Of a DNA stretch of 64,000 bases, positions 1 through 7,400 are shown one piece after another (within the stretch, counting starts at the first letter, position 1; every line of letters starts with the position of its first letter). Position numbers and translations under genes: made by a program. Below the pieces are notes generated by a model. That model saw only the letters and a list, made by a program, of their open reading frames with translations, was not told where the DNA came from and did not search any database. The stretch is from Sphaerochaeta halotolerans (lineage in GTDB: Bacteria > Spirochaetota > Spirochaetia > Sphaerochaetales > Sphaerochaetaceae). The stretch is from the NCBI RefSeq assembly GCF_003429665.1, contig NZ_QUWK01000007.1:62001-126000 (forward strand), in the 5' to 3' direction.

Positions 1-155
1 GACCACAATGGTATCCACTTACTTCTGTCTTCAAAGGGCAGAAGCTATGCCCGCCACGTTTCCCACACCCCCTTTGAGGCGGGGGGACGAGGAGAGCATG
101 TTCCCTTAAAAATTTAAACTTTCAGCCCTTCCGCTGGCACGGACCAAGAGGCATT
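1..155. other. Unassigned left edge with hairpin potential
   Basis: No gene can be assigned. Several frames are open from the edge but none gives a recognisable C-terminus. The stretch can fold: CTTCTG...CAGAAG, GGGCA...TGCCC and CCCGCC...GGCGGG arms are all visible before base 95, so it may be the end of a structured RNA or the terminator region of an upstream gene. I could not match it to 6S RNA, tmRNA, SRP RNA or RNase P RNA by eye. Confidence 0.3.
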
Positions 156-176
156 ATGAACCAAGGAGAATTGCTC

Positions 177-746
177 ATGGCTATTGACAACAAGAGCACC
201 CCGACCGACGACCTGGTAATTGACACCATCCAGCTGCTTGCTGGTAAAACCAAGGCCGACCCAAACCCTGATGAATTGGAACAACTAAAACGTCTGATCA
301 AAAAGAATGTCCCATTCTCGCTTCGTGGCTATTTCATGGCCTATCTGCTTAGGGAAGTTCTGCAGGCAAACACCCCGAAAAGAGCTGGTTCAAATGCAAA
401 ACCAGCACCTAAGGCAAAACGAGAAGCCCCTACCAAGAAAGAGGAACCCAAGGAAGAGAAAGAGAACCAACAACCTCGCAAAAAGACGCCCAGACCGCTT
501 CCTGAAGGAGCAAGAACACTGTATCTGAACATTGGTAAGATGAAGAGACTGTACACCAAGGAACTGAGTCAGATACTCCAGACAGAACTTGGTATTGAAA
601 GAGACGACATCTACAGCATTCGCATCCATGACAAATACTCCTTCATCAGCATGAGTGAAGAGAACTGCGAAAAAGCAATTGAGAAGCTCAATGGAAAGGA
701 CATCAGAGGACGGACGGCTTCCGTCAGCTATTCTAACAAGGAGTAG
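177..746 (+). CDS. DbpA-type RNA-binding domain protein
   Basis: A 189-residue basic protein. Residues about 1-65 are helical. Residues 70-105 are a low-complexity, Lys/Pro/Glu-rich linker. The C-terminal ~75 residues (ARTLYLNIGKMKRLYTKE...) match the DbpA RNA-binding fold, an RRM-like module that in DEAD-box helicases such as DbpA/YxiN recognises rRNA. No helicase core is present, so this is a stand-alone RNA binder; its target is unknown. The ORF opens at 156, but AAGGAG at 163-168 is ideally placed for the ATG at 177 (MAIDNKS), which I chose. The MBL-fold gene follows three bases after the stop, so the two are probably co-transcribed. Confidence 0.8.
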   Translation: MAIDNKSTPTDDLVIDTIQLLAGKTKADPNPDELEQLKRLIKKNVPFSLRGYFMAYLLREVLQANTPKRAGSNAKPAPKAKREAPTKKEEPKEEKENQQPRKKTPRPLPEGARTLYLNIGKMKRLYTKELSQILQTELGIERDDIYSIRIHDKYSFISMSEENCEKAIEKLNGKDIRGRTASVSYSNKE

Positions 747-749
747 AAA

Positions 750-1388
750 ATGATAGTGGAACGACTTGTGGTGGGGCCCTACCAGACAAATTGTTACATC
801 ATGGGTAATGAAGAGACCTCGAGTGCCTGGATCATTGATCCAGGTGCCGATGGTCAGCTCATCATTGACCGCATTACCCAGAGAAACCTCACCCCTGTCG
901 CCATTCTTTTAACCCACACGCATTGGGATCATATTACTGCTGTGGGAACCCTTATTACAAAATGGCCTGAGCTTGAGATACTCGTATCAGAGCAGGAGGC
1001 ATCCTCACTTTCGTATGAACATGTCAAGCAGGTCTGCTTTGACAAGAGTTTCTTACAGATGTATGACAAAGAGCTACAAATGCTTCCCAAGGCAACAGGT
1101 TTTCTCTCTGATGGCCAATACTTGCAAGATAGCCATCTTCTGGTGATGCTCACCCCCGGTCATACCAAGGGGGGCGTATGTTTGTATCATGAGGAAGGGC
1201 AGTTTATGTTTACTGGTGACACGCTGTTTGCCGGCAGTATAGGCCGTACTGATCTGGATGGTGGTTCATATAGTGAGATCATTGCAAGCTGCAATCGATT
1301 ACTGAAGCTCCCAGGAGAAGTGCAGGTACTTCCAGGACATGGACCTACAAGCACAATCAAGGACGAATACAGTAACCCGTTCCTGTAA
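750..1388 (+). CDS. MBL-fold metallo-hydrolase (glyoxalase II-like)
   Basis: A 212-residue metallo-beta-lactamase-fold hydrolase. The zinc-binding motif THTHWDH lies near residue 55, further ligands are the His of LTPGHTKG (about 137) and the Asp of FTGDTLF (about 155), and the last metal histidine is in LPGHGP near residue 199. The length and layout match short glyoxalase II-like proteins (YcbL type) that lack the long substrate domain of GloB, so hydrolysis of a thioester such as S-lactoylglutathione is possible but the substrate cannot be fixed. The start codon is three bases after the upstream stop, with AAGGAG overlapping that stop. A strong bidirectional terminator follows. Confidence 0.85.
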   Translation: MIVERLVVGPYQTNCYIMGNEETSSAWIIDPGADGQLIIDRITQRNLTPVAILLTHTHWDHITAVGTLITKWPELEILVSEQEASSLSYEHVKQVCFDKSFLQMYDKELQMLPKATGFLSDGQYLQDSHLLVMLTPGHTKGGVCLYHEEGQFMFTGDTLFAGSIGRTDLDGGSYSEIIASCNRLLKLPGEVQVLPGHGPTSTIKDEYSNPFL

Positions 1389-1390
1389 AA

Positions 1391-1436
1391 AAAACCAGAT
1401 TGTCCCTAACAAAAGGTTCCATCTGGTTTCTTTTTC
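1391..1436. terminator. Bidirectional terminator between MBL gene and dksA-like gene
   Basis: AAACCAGAT (1392-1400) pairs with ATCTGGTTT (1421-1429), with an A-run on the left and CTTTTTC on the right. It can stop transcripts arriving from either of the two convergent genes. Confidence 0.8.
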
Positions 1437-1451
1437 TGCCCTCCGTTGCGT

Positions 1452-1811
1452 TTATCTTCTCCCGGGGACCTCTTCTGCGTTTTTGCAAGCGATGCAAAGT
1501 ACTGCATAAGGGATAGCTCGAAGTCGTTCTTCTGGAATCTTTTTTCCGCATCTCAGACAGGATCCATATTTCCCATTATGGATACGGGCGATGGCATTCT
1601 CAATGGAACGGAGGCGGTTAGCCTCATGTTTGTTTATTGCCTCCATCTTTTTGAACGCAATATCATCAGCCGCCACATCGATGCTGTCTTTGATTCCCAT
1701 GGAATTGACCATCTCCCGGAAGTCACTGTTATCCTCAGTGAGTTTTTCCAACAGTTCTTTTCTCATGGAAACGAGAAGTTCTTCCATCTCATGCACAAAT
1801 GCCTCGGACAT
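1452..1811 (-). CDS. DksA/TraR family zinc-finger regulator
   Basis: A 119-residue protein with an N-terminal coiled-coil helix pair and a C-terminal four-cysteine zinc finger (CLRCGKK...CIACK), the hallmark of DksA/TraR proteins. These insert into the RNA polymerase secondary channel and alter promoter open-complex stability, often together with ppGpp. The coiled-coil tip carries acidic residues (EDNSDFREM, AADDIAF), though exact equivalence to the DksA DxxDxA tip cannot be judged by eye. The ORF track begins at 1862, but AGGAGG followed by a short spacer precedes the ATG at 1811 (MSEAFVHEM), which is the likely start. It is monocistronic. Confidence 0.85.
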   Translation of the reverse strand: MSEAFVHEMEELLVSMRKELLEKLTEDNSDFREMVNSMGIKDSIDVAADDIAFKKMEAINKHEANRLRSIENAIARIHNGKYGSCLRCGKKIPEERLRAIPYAVLCIACKNAEEVPGRR

Positions 1812-2082
1812 TACACGCCTCCTATAAGGGACAGTAGCTGTACCCCTTGGATTTTTATCCATATAAGATGGGGATAAGATGCGTTGTTGTCAAGCTCCTT
1901 ACCTCATTTTTAGGATTTTTAGCGTGTTTTTTTGTCTGAGCTTTCACTGTATGTACCAGGTATGCCCCTACCCTATTGAAGAAAAACGCTTCTTGAGCTG
2001 TGTGTGCCATGCAGAATATGCATATACCTTTTGGTAACCTCTGGAAGATACCGTAGAACAAGGTGCATATCGTGGGTGATGC
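1812..2082. other. Intergenic region, nothing identified
   Basis: About 270 bases between the dksA-like start and the first 160-bp repeat. It should contain the dksA-like promoter on the minus strand. I see no convincing ORF or RNA gene; the ORF-track entry at 1855-2115 has no ribosome binding site and an unlikely composition. Confidence 0.4.
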
Positions 2083-2242
2083 AATGAAAGGTATCAATAC
2101 CCCAGGGCAAGCCATGGACTCAGGAGGCGTTGCCTCCTTTTCCGCCCCAAGGGACGGGGTATCTCACCTTGCTTTCCCGGCACTCGCTCCAGAGAGGAAC
2201 CATCATGCTGATTCCTTTCCTCTCGCTCCGTTGGGGAATGAA
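2083..2242 (+). repeat. 160-bp dispersed repeat, copy A
   Basis: First of three gap-free 160-bp copies (others at 30325-30484, minus, and 46487-46646, plus). It runs from AATGAAAGGTATC to GTTGGGGAATGAA. Internal hairpins are visible: CCAGGGC-AA-GCCATGG, AGGAGGC-GTT-GCCTCCT, CCCC-AAGGGAC-GGGG and GAGAGGAA...TTCCTCTC. It differs from copy C at 5 positions, all in the first 55 bases, and from copy B at 6. It lies between the 3' end of the small membrane-protein gene and the 5' end of the dksA-like gene. Confidence 0.9.
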
Positions 2243-2320
2243 TGGATAACCCTGTCTTCAAATCCCAGGAGGGTAGACACCCTATGCGTAGCATGTATTG
2301 CTCCGCCGGAAGTTACCAAG

Positions 2321-2545
2321 CTATTGCGTAGGTTCCTTTTCATCGAGTTTCTCCTGCTTCTCGCGCATTTGACGGTCAAAGATCACTGCATATCTGATCA
2401 ACAGTACAGAGAACACTATCAAGACCAATGCCACTACGATCACAAGGAGAGCTGAAGGCTTATATGCTAAGGCGAGCAGCGAAAAGCCTATAAAGAGGGA
2501 GAGAATGAGGACAACAATGTTTGGAGTCAGCCTACTCTGTTTCAT
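2321..2545 (-). CDS. Small two-helix membrane protein
   Basis: A 74-residue protein with two hydrophobic segments (about residues 9-27 and 29-52) and a charged, Glu/Lys-rich C-terminal tail (REKQEKLDEKEPTQ). I do not recognise a family. Its ATG overlaps the stop of the thrH-like gene by 4 bp (ATGA), so it is translationally coupled as the last gene of the cobT operon. The coupling argues that it is a real gene despite its size. Confidence 0.6.
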   Translation of the reverse strand: MKQSRLTPNIVVLILSLFIGFSLLALAYKPSALLVIVVALVLIVFSVLLIRYAVIFDRQMREKQEKLDEKEPTQ

Positions 2546-3147
2546 CGGCCAATGAACTCCTTGATGATCTTCAGAAACTCATCGTATGTCTCTGCGATCT
2601 TCAAATCTGGATACTGCTCAAGAATCGTCTGGGGAGCACGGAACAAGCAACCTCCATCCGCTTCCTGAATCATGGTAAGGTCGTTGTAGGAGTCTCCAGC
2701 TGCAAATGTTCGGTAATTGAGGGACTTCAAGGCTTGAATGGCTTTCTTCTTGCCATCGTGAAGACGCATCCTATGACGAATAATTCTGTTCTCAGTATCG
2801 ACTTCCAGATCATTACAAAAGATGGTAGGCCAGTTTAGCTGACGCATAAGAGGACTGGCGAACTCACTGAAGGTATCGCTGAGTATGACCACTTGGGTCA
2901 TCGATCGCAAAGATTCCAGAAAGGAGAGCGCTCCTTCCAGGGGTCCCATCTTTGCTATGACATTCTGGATATCCTTGAGTTTCAGATTGTGTTCCTCAAG
3001 TATCTTGATCCGGCCGCCCATCAGCTTGTCATAGTCCGGTTCATCACGGGTGGTAATCTTCAGCTCCTCGATACCTGTTCGCTCTGCAACATTAATCCAA
3101 ATTTCCGGTACCAAGACCCCTTCCAAATCGAGACATACAATATCCAT
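2542..3147 (-). CDS. thrH: ThrH-like HAD phosphatase (phosphoserine phosphatase/homoserine phosphotransferase)
   Basis: A 201-residue HAD-superfamily phosphatase. Motif I is DLEGVLVP (residues 6-13), where the first Asp is the phosphate-accepting nucleophile; motif II is SDTF near residue 90; the motif III Lys lies in the HDGKKKAIQAL stretch; motif IV is AGDSYNDLTM near residue 150. DLEGVLVPE, rather than the DxDxT of SerB, is typical of ThrH, which dephosphorylates phosphoserine and can phosphorylate homoserine. Here it is the fifth gene of a cobamide operon, 30 bp after cobS. An alternative or added role as the missing cobalamin-5'-phosphate phosphatase (CobC function) is a reasonable inference, not shown by sequence. 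Confidence 0.82.
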   Translation of the reverse strand: MDIVCLDLEGVLVPEIWINVAERTGIEELKITTRDEPDYDKLMGGRIKILEEHNLKLKDIQNVIAKMGPLEGALSFLESLRSMTQVVILSDTFSEFASPLMRQLNWPTIFCNDLEVDTENRIIRHRMRLHDGKKKAIQALKSLNYRTFAAGDSYNDLTMIQEADGGCLFRAPQTILEQYPDLKIAETYDEFLKIIKEFIGR

Positions 3148-3177
3148 CCGCTACCTCCCAGAATGTATTGCCTAGTA

Positions 3178-3936
3178 TTACCGACTGATGGCTTGTGTTG
3201 CAAGAGGGAGGAGGAATCCAAGCATGGCAGCAGTCTCTGTGAGCACCTCCACTGCACCCAGGACATCCCCGGTAACCCCTCCTAGCCGTTTCCTGCTGAT
3301 CAGAAGCACCAACATGCCTGTACAGAGCGAAAGAAGAAACGCAATCAGGGCATTGAAGGCATACTCATGTGAATACAGAAACAGCAGAACCAGGATAATC
3401 ACTACCTGCAAAAGTGGAAGAACTATATGGTAAGGTTTTGCTGAACGTACCAGAAGGGAAGCAGTCCCCTCTCCTTCCCTCGCATAGGGCATCAGGGAAG
3501 CAGCGATTACCTGGTTCAGTCTTCCAAGCATCGGTACCAGAAGCAACGCCAAAGGAATATCGACGAGTTGCTGTAAGGAGGCATATTGGATCAGGAGTAC
3601 ACAGAACAGGGTAATCAGGGCAAAAGCACCGCTGTTACTATCCTTCATGATAGCGAGACTGCGTTCCTTATTCCATCCTCCTCCCAACCCATCGGCAAAG
3701 TCACAGAGCCCATCGAGATGAAAACCCCGTGAGAGATAGGCAGAGAGAGCAAGGATGAGCGCTGAACGAATCTGGGCTGAGAAAGGTAGATAGGAGGCTC
3801 CTACAAAAAAAAGACCGAAGAGAGCTCCCACAAATGGAAACCAGAACAGAATGCGTTGTTCCTTTTCCAATGTCCGGTAGGGAAGCGGAAAACGGGTGAG
3901 GGTGCGCAACGCACCCCCCAGACCTAGTGTAATCAC
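3178..3936 (-). CDS. cobS: Adenosylcobinamide-GDP ribazoletransferase (cobalamin synthase)
   Basis: A 252-residue integral membrane enzyme that joins adenosylcobinamide-GDP to alpha-ribazole (or its 5'-phosphate) in the last assembly steps of cobamides. The family motif is seen as GFHLDGLCDFADGLGGGWNKER (residues ~71-92), rich in Asp for Mg2+ binding, followed by several hydrophobic segments. N-terminal FLTRFP-like sequence (LRTLTRFPLPY) and length both fit CobS. Its start overlaps the cobU stop by 4 bp (ATGA), placing it in the cobT-cbiR-cobU-cobS operon. Confidence 0.92.
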   Translation of the reverse strand: MITLGLGGALRTLTRFPLPYRTLEKEQRILFWFPFVGALFGLFFVGASYLPFSAQIRSALILALSAYLSRGFHLDGLCDFADGLGGGWNKERSLAIMKDSNSGAFALITLFCVLLIQYASLQQLVDIPLALLLVPMLGRLNQVIAASLMPYAREGEGTASLLVRSAKPYHIVLPLLQVVIILVLLFLYSHEYAFNALIAFLLSLCTGMLVLLISRKRLGGVTGDVLGAVEVLTETAAMLGFLLPLATQAISR

Positions 3937-4580
3937 AGAATTTTTCCTTTAAGAGCAAGAGGAAGCCCTGCGACCATTACGATTACATTTCCAGCAATCT
4001 CTGCAAGTTCCTGATTCATCCAACCGCTCAAATCCCTGAATGCCCTACTTTCTGCATCCGCAGGGATTAAGCCCAGACCAGTTTCATTGGTGATGAGGAG
4101 AATCTCACAGGGGGGATGCCTGAGCACTTCATAGAGCGCATCTTCCTCGGGAAACCGTTTCTCAGGTATGCCTCTATGATGGAGAAGATTGCCCAACCAA
4201 ACAGTAAGACAATCGACAATACAGACCTCCACAGATGGGGGAAGCTCCTGTATGGCACGAGCGATATCCAACGGTTCCTCTATGGTGATAAATCGATCTG
4301 CACGATCCCTCTGATGAGCTGCAATACGTGCCTTCATCTCATCATCAATCGGTTCGGCGGTTGCAATATAGGCACGGGCTTGGGTACCGTCACACACACT
4401 GAGCGCATAATCTTGTGCATAGGAACTCTTCCCGCTTCTCCCACCCCCGATAACCAGTGTTACCTCACTCTTGATCTTGGTGTGGATTTTCATGGACCCC
4501 GCAGTGGAGACCATCGTGCCTTTTGCAGGTCGAAGCGGATATCCCTTTACTAGAGTCTTCTTCGTATCAATGGTTGCCAT
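3933..4580 (-). CDS. cobU: Adenosylcobinamide kinase/adenosylcobinamide-phosphate guanylyltransferase
   Basis: A bifunctional NTP-binding enzyme that phosphorylates adenosylcobinamide and transfers GMP to form adenosylcobinamide-GDP. The P-loop TLVIGGGRSGKSSYAQ is at about residues 41-56, followed by the RAYIATAEPIDDEM strand, the HQRDRADRF segment and the conserved DCLTVWLGNLL. An extra ~38-residue N-terminal stretch precedes the usual start; GGGAGGT just before the ATG at 4580 supports this long form, but an internal Met (MKIHTKIKSE) is possible. It overlaps cbiR by 14 bp and cobS by 4 bp. The guanylyltransferase activity would act directly on the adenosylcobinamide-phosphate expected from CbiR. 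Confidence 0.9.
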   Translation of the reverse strand: MATIDTKKTLVKGYPLRPAKGTMVSTAGSMKIHTKIKSEVTLVIGGGRSGKSSYAQDYALSVCDGTQARAYIATAEPIDDEMKARIAAHQRDRADRFITIEEPLDIARAIQELPPSVEVCIVDCLTVWLGNLLHHRGIPEKRFPEEDALYEVLRHPPCEILLITNETGLGLIPADAESRAFRDLSGWMNQELAEIAGNVIVMVAGLPLALKGKIL

Positions 4581-5391
4581 ACCTACCTCCCGAATCTTTT
4601 CCCATCATACCATGGCTTTTCTCTAAGAGGGAGAGGGAAGCATGTAACTCTGCTTCAGAAAAAACCTCCAAGGTAAGAACCCTCTGCACGTTGTCTTTTT
4701 GGGTTTGCTGGGAGAAAGCAGAGAGGAACCGGCTTACACTCGCCGTGTCCCCCTTATCTAACCCCAGATGATCCTTGCCACCATGGACCCCGTGGAGGTG
4801 TGCAATACGGGTCCTGGGCAAGAGGGAGTCAAGATTCTCCTGCATGGGGTACCCCATCAACCAGATGTGCCCGATATCAAGTGTAATAGATAGGTCAAAA
4901 CGTTCCACAAGCGGATAAACAATGGAGAACGGATAACTCAAGGTTTCGATACAGAACATTCGGCTCATAGCCCCATACTGCACTACCATCATTTCAAGAC
5001 TCTGCTCAAGGCATTTGGTCCATCGCTTGGGATGCGGGGAGGGAACAGGACCATAGGACTCTGGGGTGAGATGCAACACGTAACCGAAGGGATGTAAAGG
5101 CTCAGTAAGCGTGACGATTCGCTGCACGGTTCGTAAGAATCTAGTTCGTTCTTCCGGGTCCGCAGACCCTGGGTAGATGTCCAGGGGGAAATGCACGGTA
5201 TAACTCAAACCATGTGATTCACCCAGTAGAGCGAGCTCCTTGATAGTATGCTCATCCGGCAGATTGCTCATCTGTTCACTCTCAAAAAGCACCAACTCAA
5301 TATCATCCACCTTGTCTGCGAGGTAACGCACATTGGGTAGGATATCATCTGGGATGATGTAGCTTGTGGTTCCAGTCCGTATGTTCTTCAT
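4567..5391 (-). CDS. cbiR: CbiR-like cobamide-remodelling phosphodiesterase (AP-endonuclease-2-type TIM barrel)
   Basis: A 274-residue TIM-barrel protein of the xylose isomerase/AP endonuclease 2 superfamily. Likely metal ligands are in YTVHFPLD (His), VLHLTPE, CIETLSYP (Glu), LDIGHIWLMG (Asp, His), HLHGVHGGKDHLG (His cluster) and LTLEVFSE (Glu). In the cob context this matches CbiR, described from Akkermansia muciniphila, which cleaves the nucleotide loop of cobamides to release cobinamide phosphate. It sits between cobT and cobU with a 4-bp overlap to cobT and a 14-bp overlap to cobU. That tight coupling is the main support for the specific name; on sequence alone it could be any sugar-phosphate isomerase/epimerase-like protein. 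Confidence 0.78.
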   Translation of the reverse strand: MKNIRTGTTSYIIPDDILPNVRYLADKVDDIELVLFESEQMSNLPDEHTIKELALLGESHGLSYTVHFPLDIYPGSADPEERTRFLRTVQRIVTLTEPLHPFGYVLHLTPESYGPVPSPHPKRWTKCLEQSLEMMVVQYGAMSRMFCIETLSYPFSIVYPLVERFDLSITLDIGHIWLMGYPMQENLDSLLPRTRIAHLHGVHGGKDHLGLDKGDTASVSRFLSAFSQQTQKDNVQRVLTLEVFSEAELHASLSLLEKSHGMMGKDSGGRYGNH

Positions 5392-6434
5392 GCCAACCCC
5401 ATCGACTGTAACAGCTTCGTGCTATCGGTAACCTGGGCATCGGAGAAACTGGTCATATCGGTGAGCAGGTGACTTGCCAGACGGACCAAAGGCCAGGCAG
5501 CCAAGGCACCGGTCCCTTCACCCAGTTGCATCTGAAGATCCAAGAGAGGTTTTCCACAGCCAAGTGACTCCAGCATGTTTCTATGTCCCTGCATTCCTGA
5601 CTGATGGCATGGGATAAGGTACTCATGGAGATGCTCGTCCATGGCGTTAGCGACCAGTGCTGCACTCGTTACGATGAAGCCATCAAGCAGAATAGGGAGG
5701 GAAGCCTCTGCAGCTTCCAGCATGCCTCCACAGATGGCAGCAATTTCATACCCTCCAAGATTACAAAGCACACTAAGCGGGTCCCTCTGAGGATGAAGTT
5801 CCAAGGCTTTCTCGATAACAGCAACCTTGTGGAGTAATTCAGTATCGCTGAGCCCAGAGCCCTTACCTGTTATCTCAGAGACAGAAAGATTGGTCAGGGC
5901 AGCTGACACAGCAGAAGCACTAGTGGTATTACCCACTCCCATCTCCCCAAATGCAATTGCCTGGGCTCCTTCTTTCACTGCCAAATGAACCCTGTTCCTG
6001 CCTACTTCCATTGCCTGAAGGCAGAGCTCCCGTTCCATTGCAGGGCCTTTCAAAAAATTCTTAGTTCCATAGCCGATCTTACAATCGACTACTGCATCCT
6101 GCTTGGCAAAACTATGGTTCACCCCTACATCAATCACAGAGAGTGTCGCATGGTTCAAGGAAGCAAAGAGACTGCATGCCCCACCACCGGAAGCAAAATT
6201 ACAGCACTGTTGGTAGGTAATCTGCTGAGGGCTATGGGTAACCCCCTCCTCCACCACTCCATGGTCGGATGCAAACAATAAAAGAGAGAGGGAGTCCAAG
6301 GGCTCCTCCTTGATCAGCGCAAGCTTGAGAGCGAGAGATCCAAGTCTCCCAAGACTGTTCGGGGGCATTGCTTTTGCAAGCAACTGGGTTTCATACTCCC
6401 TGATTCGGGTAAAGTCGATAGCTTTGATTGACAT
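5388..6434 (-). CDS. cobT: Nicotinate-nucleotide--dimethylbenzimidazole phosphoribosyltransferase
   Basis: A 348-residue CobT that makes alpha-ribazole-5'-phosphate, the activated lower ligand of cobamides, from nicotinate mononucleotide and a benzimidazole-type base. Diagnostic segments are PPNSLGRLG near residue 25, FASDHGVVEEGVTHSPQQIT near residue 50, AIAFGEMGVGNTTSAS near residue 165 and the C-terminal LGEGTGALAAWPL near residue 310, whose Glu is the expected catalytic base. It is the first gene of the minus-strand operon, 60 bp from the divergent DMT gene. No cobalamin riboswitch fits in that short space. Confidence 0.93.
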   Translation of the reverse strand: MSIKAIDFTRIREYETQLLAKAMPPNSLGRLGSLALKLALIKEEPLDSLSLLLFASDHGVVEEGVTHSPQQITYQQCCNFASGGGACSLFASLNHATLSVIDVGVNHSFAKQDAVVDCKIGYGTKNFLKGPAMERELCLQAMEVGRNRVHLAVKEGAQAIAFGEMGVGNTTSASAVSAALTNLSVSEITGKGSGLSDTELLHKVAVIEKALELHPQRDPLSVLCNLGGYEIAAICGGMLEAAEASLPILLDGFIVTSAALVANAMDEHLHEYLIPCHQSGMQGHRNMLESLGCGKPLLDLQMQLGEGTGALAAWPLVRLASHLLTDMTSFSDAQVTDSTKLLQSMGLA

Positions 6435-6494
6435 GCGCTCATTGTAGAAGGAAAAGCTCTGGCGCTACAAGGCAGAAACCGATACAATGCGCCT

Positions 6495-7400
6495 ATGAAT
6501 CAGACACTCTATCTCTTCCTTGACATGATGACTGGAATGGTCATCTCCGTCATGGTGGTCTCCAACACCCTCTTAGGACAGGCAACCACCATGGGTGTCT
6601 CTCTGATCATCAACCACTTGATCGGATTAACCATCCTTTCTTTCATCCTGTTCCTTGGAAGGAAGTCACGGGCTATCAACGGTCCAGGAAGAAAGGTTCC
6701 CTGGTATCTCATGTTCAACGGTCTCTTCGGCCTTGCCATCCTGAACCTGAACTACACCACCGTGGTACATACCGGTGCTTCGCTTGCAATGGCCTCCACA
6801 GTATTTGGTCAGAGTTTCTGTTCTTTGGTGTTCGATCTTACAGGGTGGATGGGCATGCAGAAGCGTAGTCTGAACCGGACAAAAATTATCAGTCTGAGTG
6901 TCAGTGCGATTGGGATTATCATCATGGCGAGCGGAGGAACAGCGGATTTTGCTTTCTTCTATGTGTTGCTCGGATTACTCGCTGGTGCTCTTACCATGAC
7001 ACAGATGGTTCTCAACAGTACGCTTGCCCTCTATGAGGGACCCATCCGTGCTTCTCACAGAAATTTCATCGGTGGACTGGTGGCAGGATTGGTTTTTTAT
7101 TTCCTGTTTCAAAGAGATGCAACAATCGTTGGTCTGAAAACCCTTCCCCAAATCCCCCTGCTCCTCATCATTGGTGGGGGAACACTGGCTGTATTTGTCG
7201 TTGTAAGTACCAGCTACGTCATCGTAAAGATTCCGGCTGTATACTCCGCGCTCCTACTCTCCTCAGCTCAGATTTTGATGAGTCTCTTGATTGATTATCT
7301 TTTCTTTGACACTTTCAGCCTACCGTTGCTTATCGGTGCACTGTTGATGCTGTTGGGTATGGCAGGTAATTTGGCAGCTGACAAGAAACCTAAACCTTAG
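6495..7400 (+). CDS. DMT-superfamily transporter (YdcZ/DUF606-like, duplicated)
   Basis: A 301-residue protein of about ten hydrophobic helices arranged as two similar halves (start ~1-145 and ~155-301), the usual internal duplication of drug/metabolite transporters. The first half (VVSNTLLGQATTMGVSLIINHLIGL) resembles YdcZ/DUF606 proteins, which are usually half this length and encoded in pairs. The substrate cannot be predicted. A TACAAT hexamer lies only about 13 bases before the ATG and no ribosome binding site is visible, so a very short leader or leaderless mRNA is possible. Its 3' end overlaps the convergent MutY-like gene by 11 bp. Confidence 0.75.
   Translation: MNQTLYLFLDMMTGMVISVMVVSNTLLGQATTMGVSLIINHLIGLTILSFILFLGRKSRAINGPGRKVPWYLMFNGLFGLAILNLNYTTVVHTGASLAMASTVFGQSFCSLVFDLTGWMGMQKRSLNRTKIISLSVSAIGIIIMASGGTADFAFFYVLLGLLAGALTMTQMVLNSTLALYEGPIRASHRNFIGGLVAGLVFYFLFQRDATIVGLKTLPQIPLLLIIGGGTLAVFVVVSTSYVIVKIPAVYSALLLSSAQILMSLLIDYLFFDTFSLPLLIGALLMLLGMAGNLAADKKPKP

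Noticed and set aside
1-155. 6S RNA, tmRNA or other known RNA at the left edge
   Set aside because: Hairpins are visible but I could not match conserved sequence of any RNA family, and the element would be cut by the window edge.
2063-2455. Small proteins encoded by the 160-bp repeats (MKGINTPGQA...)
   Set aside because: Nearly all differences between copies change amino acids, no ribosome binding site precedes the ATG, and the ORF ends differ in each copy. A structured non-coding repeat explains the data better.
6435-6494. Cobalamin riboswitch before cobT
   Set aside because: Only 60 bp separate cobT from the divergent gene, too short for the riboswitch, and no B12-box-like GCCACTG sequence is seen.
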